Below, piece after piece: positions 20,902 through 27,232 of a stretch of 27,232 nt of DNA. The notes beneath the pieces are model-generated. The model did not search any database. It worked only from the letters and a program-made list of their open reading frames with translations, and had not been told where the DNA came from. The stretch lies in NCBI GenBank assembly GCA_011319805.1, contig SJRY01000085.1, positions 1 through 27,232 on the forward strand. The letters are read 5' to 3'. The stretch's first letter is position 1, and each line of letters begins with the position of its first letter. A program made the translations under genes and the position numbers. The stretch comes from Macrocybe gigantea. Its lineage: Eukaryota > Basidiomycota > Agaricomycetes > Agaricales > Callistosporiaceae.

Positions 20902-22885
20902 ATGGGTCAGTCGAACGGTATAGACTCGACCTCTGAAGACGAGGAAAGGACACCAAAGCTCCAACCTAAGATTCTCTCATCCTCCGATATGCCTTCTCAC
21001 CAGACTCAAAGTTCTATCTCATCGACCCGCTCTGACATGTCGACGGGCTCTTCCTTGACGGCGTTGTCAGACTCAACCAGGTCCGACGTGTCCATGGGCT
21101 CTTCTTCCTCTGGCTCGGCTAGGTCTGACGTGTCCATGGCTTCTGGTCAAGCCGTGGATATGGCGCGAACGTCCAGCTCCAGCAGCGATGAATCCAGTGG
21201 ATCCTCTGAAGTGTCGGCCGTGACTCGAGCATCGCAAAGCATATCTGCGATCATGTCCCCTAGTGTTAGGTATAAGGTGACCAAGATAATTGAGGCTAAA
21301 GAACAGTACTCACTTGATACCCTCATCGACCTGGCTGAGCGTCATCTGTCGACTCTCGAAAACATTCCTCGTGAACAGCGTCGACTCCAAACCCCGGAGA
21401 GCATCAAGGAGAAGCTTGACGCCTATAAGATAATCCGGGCTATGTGGGATTACACAGTTCAGCGTCGTGGTCCGGCTCGGAATGACCATTCCATTCGCTA
21501 CACCGCTGCATGCATCATAACCTGCGAGGAGGAACTGGAGCAGTGGATCGCGCTTGCTAACACGTGGTTTGGACTCTTCCTGTGGCCTTGTAAGTCCATC
21601 GCATTTAAATCGACCAGATGCCAATGCAATTTATTTTCAGTCAGCGGTAACCATCACTTTACACGTGGCAGCATCACGGAAGCGGCGACTCCGACCTACC
21701 ATGAGGTATCTATTTCTGCCAATGGCGAGAATCCTGTTAGAATTCGAGCGCGACGCGGGAAATCAGCCAGCGGATGGCGAGTCGAACAGCAGGGCAGGGG
21801 GCAGCAAAACAAATAGATTCAGTTTGGCCTCGGTGAGCTCGTGAGGCAAACGGATGGGGAGGGGCACATCAACAGTACAACTACTTATAGATAAGAAACA
21901 GATAAGAATTTGCAAAGATGGAATAGGAACCGTTTCAAACCCATCAGTCGGACCAACGGGCGTTGCGATCGGAACACTCCATTTCCAACAAATCCTAATC
22001 GGGACAGCTTGATGAGAGAAGCCGTATGTTTCCATTGAATAACATTACCTGCTCAACTATGATTGATGAAATTGACCGGCATGATCATGCAGGTCCTCAA
22101 AAGAGATGACTACACCTGCACAGTGAAGGGCGCACAAACCGATGCCGCCTTTCACAGGAACCCTGAGAAAAAGCTTATTCCACCTAAGTCACTAGAGTGT
22201 GGCCATATATTGAAACGCGCCGTTGGCAAGTTTTCGAGTAGCAAAGTACGACATCATCTTCCATCCATTAGATTTCAACTCAGGATTCTTCCCAGGGCTC
22301 TAAAGAAATCTCTACGATTGACGTAATCCGGAACTACTGTCCGCCCCTAGCCTGGAGTCTTGACGTTCTTGAGGACAAACTAGACTCACCATCCAATGGA
22401 ATTACTCTGAAGTCAACTGTCCATGACATTTTCGATTTATTCGTTTTCTGTTTTTTACCTGTGGTGAGTGCTGGTTATGCAGTCTTTAATTTGTCTTTGC
22501 GACTAATTCTTGCCAGGATGGAAAGGAAAACACATACAAAATAAAAGTGATCACGGAGAAATATCTCAATGCTAAATACCAGGATAAGGAGATCACCTTT
22601 AGAGACTATTCACATCTGCACAGGAAAAAGAGAGCCGACGTGCCACACACCGAGATAGTGACGCGGTCAGGAGGGCCTGCTCCTCCATCTGTCGAACTTC
22701 CCGATCCATACTTCTTGGAGATCCATGCTGCTGTCGCCCATGTTATGCACGCGAGTGGGGCCGCAGAATTCATCCAAAGCTACCTTAATAAGCCGGGGAC
22801 TGGTAGCAGCTCAGCAAAGGACATATTGGGAGGCCCGGAGCTGGCATCGCTTAGAATCGACCTTGCAGAAATTCTTGGGCATTAG
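20902..22885 (+). CDS. HNH endonuclease-domain protein (HNH_2-like), Ser-rich N terminus
   Basis: Exons 20902-21589 and 21641-21705 encode a Ser-rich N terminus with three imperfect copies of a STRSDVSMGSS-like unit (about residues 38-76). A helical region follows, with SLDTLIDLAERHLSTLENI and IITCEEELEQWIALANTWF. Exon 22093-22245 holds the putative nuclease core VLKRDDYTCTVKGAQTD... and LECGHILKRAVGKF, resembling HNH_2. Exons 22284-22463 and 22517-22885 continue with DVIRNYCPPLAWSLDVL and end at 22885. All these phases agree. The link between 21705 and 22093 is unclear: one 387-nt intron would keep frame, or a small exon lies near 21741-21833. The intron at 22246-22283 is only 38 nt. Such proteins are common in Agaricomycetes and their role is unknown. 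It has no restriction-modification or other defence partner nearby. Confidence 0.75.
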
Positions 22886-22957
22886 ATTTCGTGTGTCTGC
22901 TTACATCCTGTTTTTTTTTTGTAGTGAAGAATTAAAAATGCTGAAAATCTTCGGGTC

Positions 22958-23358
22958 ATACCCGTAATCCGGCCTGGAATAGATATTAGTCCTATTACGC
23001 TGACAGCACTGTCAGCATGGACGTTTAGAGTGAGCTGTTCTGTAAATATGCCTCATTTGATTGATACTCGGCACGAGCGACATCCTCGGCATCGAGTCGG
23101 CAGGCTCCAATCTTTATGCGTTGAACGCTAGGATACGTTTGGCCCTACCTCTGTTTCTCTTATGACTTCGAACACTTGCTGAAGGAGCACTGCTATGACC
23201 GCCAGCTTCACGATGTGTCATGCAGCAGCAATGAAGAGCGACCTACCCATGCGCAGTCCAAACGCCCTCAATGCAATAAAGCTGGGTAGACTGAACAAGA
23301 ACGCAAGCCCATCAACCACTCCAGGTCCATCTCCATGCACGGACCGCGCACGTCTACC
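22958..23358 (-). pseudogene. Truncated duplicate of UPF0014 gene
   Basis: Side-by-side reading with 17739-19021 shows the same order on the same strand: the start of exon 7 (ATATCTATTCCAGG-like), the intron before it, exon 6, then exon 1 (MTAS-like transmembrane segments). Exons 2-5 and most of exon 7 are missing. Many substitutions, several of them C/T, and broken frames rule out function. The retained intron shows a DNA-level duplication, not a retrocopy. It sits between the HNH gene and the reductase array. Confidence 0.82.
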
Positions 23359-23437
23359 AGACACCGATTAATGACGCCACATCGAAGAACGTTAATCATC
23401 GAACTCTAGGACACGTATATTACGTTCGCCGTCGAGA

Positions 23438-24726
23438 CTAATCTGTCTCGTGAGGCCGAGCCACAAGTTTGAGCCCTGAAATCTCATCTGCTGCCATCCG
23501 TGCTAGCCCTCCTGCGATTCCGTTCAATCCTCCAGGAAGGACCTCGACTTTATTAGGCTGTCGTGATCTCAGTTGATCTTCATCAATGTTGTCAAAAAGG
23601 AAGGTAACAACTCGCCTTGACAGAACCATCTGCCAACAGGTCAGTGATCTTGTTTATCACTTTGAGACCGATTTCACGCGTATGAGGCAACGTAAAGACG
23701 CCAAAGAAGAAGGAAATCTGCTTGTGGCTATTCGGATACTCCTTCGTCAATGGGCGTACGGTTACCATGTGTCCGCCAGATGCCAACAAGTTGTATCCTG
23801 CGTCTTGAGTTTCAGCGACCCCGATTGCATCGTAGATGGTTTCAACCGGGGCGGTCGTGATTTTCGAGACCTCTTCAGAGAGCGTGGGCGTGAGCCTCCG
23901 GTCGACGATGTGCGTTGCACCGAGAGATTTGAGCAAATCCTCATTTCTGAGCGACGCGGTGACTATGATGGGGAAAAGCCGGAAAGACAGGCGAATTGGA
24001 TGGCTGCTTGTCGCGTCAGTGTTTGTGTTTTTATGACTTGTGGAAAAAAAAAAGTAATCCTGTCTGACCATATTGTCCGACACACGACGAGCCGCCCAGT
24101 ATAACGAGAGGTTTCCCAGAGTGTGGGTTTGAAGAAGAAGGATCTATGACTTTGGGCAAGGAAAGTCCTGCGCCGTTGTGCGACCTATCACTATAGAAGC
24201 CGACGACCGCAGTAAATAGACCGGCTGGGATTGACGCTGCTTGTTCGAACGTCAGGTTGTCCGGGATCTGGTATTTGCAGATGAGTCAAAGCAGCACTAT
24301 ATGAAAGGCGAGTGCCTAGGATTTTTGCGAACCTTGGCTGCGAACTCGACATCAGTGAGATTATATTGCTGGAAAGCAGCTTTTAGCGGTGTGCGTCTAC
24401 CTTCGTAAAAGCTGTAGCGAATGAGAGATCAGCTGCTGTCAATTTCAATCAAGTGAAAGGTCGCACATCCTGTCGCCTTTGACAAATTTAATAACACCTT
24501 CACCTACTTCCTCGACAATACCAGCGTTGTCATATCCAAAGATGGCTGGATATGCCTTGATGTAGACGGGTTGCTTCTGTTCTTTCCAGTCCGACGGGTT
24601 CAAGCCTGCAGCCTCCACTCTGACCAGAACTTGGCCCGGACCCGGCTTGGGAGTCTCATTGTCTCCGATGACGAAACACCCTTGCGCGGACTCTAGATAG
24701 AGAGCTTTATGTTGTGTTCTGGACAT
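23438..24726 (-). CDS. GroES-like MDR enoyl-reductase/zinc-type dehydrogenase, copy 1 (one frameshift)
   Basis: An NAD(P)H-dependent medium-chain reductase of the type related to trans-acting enoyl reductases of polyketide pathways; the substrate is unknown. Exons are 24726-24467, 24411-24333, 24267-24069, 24006-23616 and 23557-23438. Seen: MSRTQHKALYLESAQGCFVI, PKPGPGQVLVRVEAAGLNPS (GroES fold), YPAIFGYDNAGIVEEVGEGV, the GDRIFYEGRRTPLKAAFQQY block, nucleotide-binding LGGSSCVGQYAAIQFA, SLGATHIVDRRL, GGHMVTVRPL, and the C terminus PNKVEVLPGGLNGIAGGLAR. The frame slips once at the G4 run 23970-23973: copy 2 stays in frame at LSGFSPII, while here one base is missing. With it restored the length is about 349 aa, normal for the family. 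The last intron (23558-23615) uses a GC donor where copy 2 has GT. TATA box at 24785. Confidence 0.83.
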
Positions 24727-24784
24727 TGTAAGAATGAAAGAGAAGTAGGAGAATAGTTATCGTTGTCCCGTTTCTCTTTCGACA

Positions 24785-24791
24785 TTTTATA
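24785..24791 (-). promoter_or_regulatory. TATA box of reductase copy 1
   Basis: TATAAAA on the minus strand, about 60 nt before the ATG at 24726. Copies 2 and 3 have TATAAA at a similar distance. Confidence 0.5.
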
Positions 24792-24992
24792 ATTCGCAGA
24801 GGCAACCCCCTGACGGCATTCGTCGCACTTGCGCAATCAGGGATTGGAAATTTTGTCCTCCGATGTGTAAGCTGTGTGGTAAGTACATGGTGTCCAGTAA
24901 TCAAGACCATACTTCAACCCCGTTTGGGGCTTCGTCCATAAATTCCTCCGAGCCGTATTTGTAAGTCTGGGGACCACGAGGGCCCTGCAGGC

Positions 24993-25898
24993 TCAAATCG
25001 TCTCTTGGGGGTGTACAATGAGCTTCACTCCCGAGACGCCATTTGCTTTCATTCTCTCCAAACCGGCTTTGATCCCATTCAAACCACCTGGTACTACTTC
25101 GACTCTGTTAGGCTGTCATGGTAGGCTTGAGCATTTGACTCAGAGCAGAGCAGAGGAAAGCGTGCACTTGGATAGAACCATCTGCTAATAGATCGGTAAA
25201 TTTGTTGTACAACTTGTGACCTAATTCACGATTATGAGGAAGGTAGAAGGACGCGAAGACATAGTATATCGGTTTGTTGCTCGACGGACTCTTGACCGCA
25301 CAGAATTCTGGGCTGGTCGCCACAGTGAGCATGTGGCCTCCAGGCGCCAGCAAGTCATACGCCACGTTCTGGGTTTCTGGCATCATGATTGTGTCATGGA
25401 CAACCTTGACCGGATTCTTGGTGATCTTCAAAACTTCTTCTGCGAGTGACGATGTGAGGTTGCGGTCGATGACGTGAGTTGCGCCTATCGACTTGAGATA
25501 TCCCTCGTGTTTGAGCGAGGCTGTGGTGATGATGGGTGAGAATCCGGAGAGTCGACCAAGCTGTATGGCTGTTGGATGAAAAAGCGAATGATAATTAGAT
25601 CGAATCAAGAAAATATGCGGAATGTGGGTTTTACCATATTGACCAACGGAAGTCGCGCCTCCGAGAACGATGAAAGGCTGCCCGCTTGCTGGCCGCCAGC
25701 GATGTCCGTGCCGATGATGGCTGGATACTCCTCGACGAAGGCACCGTATTCTCGAATCTTCCAATCGACAGGGTTCAGGCCGGTGGCCTGAATTTTGACG
25801 AGAGCTTGACCGGGGTCGGGCTTCGGCGTCTCGTTCTCCCTCAGAACAAAAGATCCATGCTTGGATTCTAGGTAAAGCGCTTTGTGGGTTCGGGGCAT
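24993..25898 (-). pseudogene. GroES-like MDR reductase, copy 2, internally deleted
   Basis: It starts like copy 1 and copy 3 (MPRTHKALYLESKHGSFVL at 25898) and runs through PGQALVKIQATGLNPVDWKI to YPAIIGTDIAGG. At about 25690-25696 it jumps straight into SGQPFIVLGGATSVGQY, in another frame. Missing are the rest of exon 1, exon 2 and the start of exon 3, roughly 100 residues between the GroES and nucleotide-binding domains. Downstream exons are intact and colinear with copy 1: 25568-25168 (IQLGRLSGFSPIITTASLK, GATHVIDRNL) and 25112-24993 (PNRVEVVPGGLNGIKAGLER). The last intron here has a normal GT donor. The deletion and frame change make it non-functional unless the assembly is wrong. Confidence 0.82.
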
Positions 25899-25956
25899 AT
25901 TGTTGGTATGTAGCGATGAAGAATGGTATAACTTCTCATCTTTCCTCGCACGCGGG

Positions 25957-25962
25957 TTTATA
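25957..25962 (-). promoter_or_regulatory. TATA box of reductase copy 2
   Basis: TATAAA (in GATATAAACCC) on the minus strand, about 60 nt before the ATG at 25898. It lies within a promoter block shared with copy 3. Confidence 0.5.
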
Positions 25963-25996
25963 TCGTGGCTAGGATTCGGTGTCACAGCTCAACGAA

Positions 25997-26080
25997 TGCA
26001 GGCTTTGTCATTCGGGTTGTTGCGAGAAGAATGGCGGAAGATTTGTCCATTATATGAGAATGTGATGTGGCTTACTCATG
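25997..26080 (-). repeat. Promoter block duplicated upstream of copy 3
   Basis: This is similar to about 26757-26870. Shared pieces include GGTTTGTCATTCG-like, AAGAATGGCGGAAGAT, and ATATGAGAATGTGATGTGG versus ATATGAAAATGCGATGTGA. It shows that the duplication of copies 2 and 3 included their upstream regions. Copy 1 lacks it. Confidence 0.65.
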
Positions 26081-26185
26081 ACATTGCTCAGTGCTCAGCA
26101 CTGCGCCGCGTGCCAAAGATCATCGATCATCGATGAACCGGCGATGGCGCTTCTGCATGACATAGTGACAGTTAGAGTGCAGTAT

Positions 26186-26619
26186 TCACTCGAGGGCCTT
26201 CGTCGTCTCATCGCCGAGATGACGCAGCTTGGCAGCTACGTCAACACCCACCACATTGTATTGCTGATACCCACCCTTCTGCAGCGTCCACTCGCCCTGG
26301 TAGACGCTGACGGAAAGAACGGTCAGTTATGATCTCAAAAATCAGCATGGAGAGCAGACAGAATCGTACATCCTATCGCCCATTTTAAATCCGGTCACGC
26401 CCTCTGCGACTTCCCGCCAGCGATGTCGGTGCTAATCAGGGCTGGATACTCCCCGGTGGGGACACCGTTTTCGTGGATCTTCCAATCGACAGGGTTCAGA
26501 CCCGTGGCTTGAATCTTGACGAGAGCTTGACCCGGTCCTGGCTTGGGCGTCTCAGCCTCCGTTAGAACAGAAGGTTCGTTATTGGATTCGAGGTAAAGTG
26601 CCTTATTGGTTCGTGGCAT
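26186..26619 (-). pseudogene. GroES-like MDR reductase, copy 3, truncated
   Basis: Exon 1 begins at 26619 with MPRTNKALYLESNNEPSVL and continues PGPGQALVKIQATGLNPVDW to STDIAGG. There a small deletion (about 7 nt, near 26411-26416) shifts the frame before EVAEGVTGFKMGDR, which ends at 26370. Exon 2 (26306-26228, 79 nt, the same length as in copy 1) reads VYQGEWTLQKGGYQQYNVVG and VDVAAK. The donor after AAK is CT rather than GT, and the rest of the gene is absent; reading on meets TGA at 26186-26188. The promoter of copy 2 follows at once. It is a 5' remnant of the tandem array. Confidence 0.8.
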
Positions 26620-26695
26620 GCCGTTGATAGTGACAGAAGATGGCCTGTACTTCAGAGGCGGTTCGCTACTTCTCAATCCTCTCTCGTCATGTGAG

Positions 26696-26701
26696 TTTAT
26701 A
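26696..26701 (-). promoter_or_regulatory. TATA box of reductase copy 3
   Basis: TATAAA on the minus strand, 77 nt before the ATG at 26619, in a block related to the copy 2 promoter. Confidence 0.45.
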
Positions 26702-26756
26702 TACGCTGGCCCGGATAAATGGCATGCCGCCGAACCAAGGCTGGTAACAACGCAGG

Positions 26757-26870
26757 ACGCAGGGTTTGTCATTCGATTCCTGGAGGTTGCGATAAGAATG
26801 GCGGAAGATGTGTTCATTACATATATGAAAATGCGATGTGAGCCCTATGTGGTTTACTCGTTTCATTACT
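26757..26870 (-). repeat. Promoter block paralogous to 25997-26080
   Basis: Partner of the repeat upstream of copy 2, with small indels. Confidence 0.65.
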
Positions 26871-27232
26871 GAACACCTGAAGTTGAAAGTGAACCGGTAA
26901 CGGCAATTGTAGTGGCGGTCAGGGAATGACACTTGCCGTCGGTTCATTGTTTCGCGAGTGTCTTGGGCTCGAATCCGCTGATGGATGCAGACTGCCAGAA
27001 ACAACTGAAGGGTTGACATTGCCGACAGATGATCTGACCCTTTTCAACTTGGCGCTGCGCTCGGCAGCAACATTACAAGCAAACGTATATTCATCATACC
27101 AGCATCAGACATGTCATATGCTTTATGAGCTTTGAAAATGTATCTTGATCATCTGTTTTGAGAATGAACAAAGAGGGAACATGGCTTCAACGGGGCTGGC
27201 ATCAGTTTCCGTCCCGCGAACGTCTGTGGTGG
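26871..27232. other. Right-edge sequence, nothing recognised
   Basis: Only short open frames without recognisable protein features. A gene continuing past the right edge cannot be excluded. Confidence 0.4.

Noticed and set aside
23438..26619. Secondary-metabolite gene cluster around the reductase array
   Set aside because: No polyketide synthase, NRPS, P450 or terpene cyclase is visible in the window, so only the reductases themselves can be claimed.
26960..26985. B-box-like GGGCTCGAATCC
   Set aside because: No complementary T-stem and no A box at the right distance.
1..27232. CRISPR arrays, prokaryotic operons or phage-like systems
   Set aside because: Intron-rich eukaryotic genes throughout and no regularly spaced repeats.

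Overview
The window looks like nuclear DNA of a mushroom-forming basidiomycete (Agaricomycetes-like; species not identifiable by eye). Genes are rich in 50-80 nt introns with GT..CTNAC..AG signals, packed on both strands. Coding GC is moderate, and the gene families are typical of that group: UPF0014 transporter, GroES-like reductase array, stand-alone HNH protein, and a decayed DDE transposon.

Layout, left to right. 1-653 (-): 5' part of a galactokinase gene running off the left edge, with several frameshifts and an 8-nt microexon. About 747-1283 (-): unidentified frameshifted coding remnant. 2207-4758 (+): complete 11-exon class I/II PLP aminotransferase (aromatic/2-aminoadipate type). 5428-5898 (+): small Cys-rich protein. 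6327-9430 (+): CaMKK/Elm1-Ssp1-type protein kinase with a one-base frameshift in a G run and a 22-Asp tract. 10934-14203 (-): six-exon coiled-coil membrane protein of unknown function.

14316-17100: a whole but dead Tc1/mariner-IS630-type DNA transposon (36-bp terminal inverted repeats, TA target duplication, transposase with nine in-frame stops). It lies just upstream of the coiled-coil gene and is followed by an AT-rich stretch with repeated GTTANTAAC palindromes. 17739-19021 (-): complete seven-exon UPF0014 membrane protein. 20902-22885 (+): HNH-endonuclease-domain protein. 22958-23358 (-): truncated DNA-level copy of the UPF0014 gene.

23438-26619 (-): tandem array of three medium-chain (GroES-like, enoyl-reductase type) dehydrogenase genes. 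The first is nearly intact (one frameshift), the second lacks its middle, and the third keeps only exons 1-2.

The genes do not form an obvious cluster. Leloir-pathway galactose use, amino-acid catabolism, stress/energy kinase signalling, metal-transporter-like membrane protein and secondary-metabolism-type reductases sit side by side. The right half (14.3-26.9 kb) shows clear genome turnover: transposon decay, partial gene duplication and tandem paralog erosion. All splice models are inferred by eye from splice signals, reading frame and family conservation.
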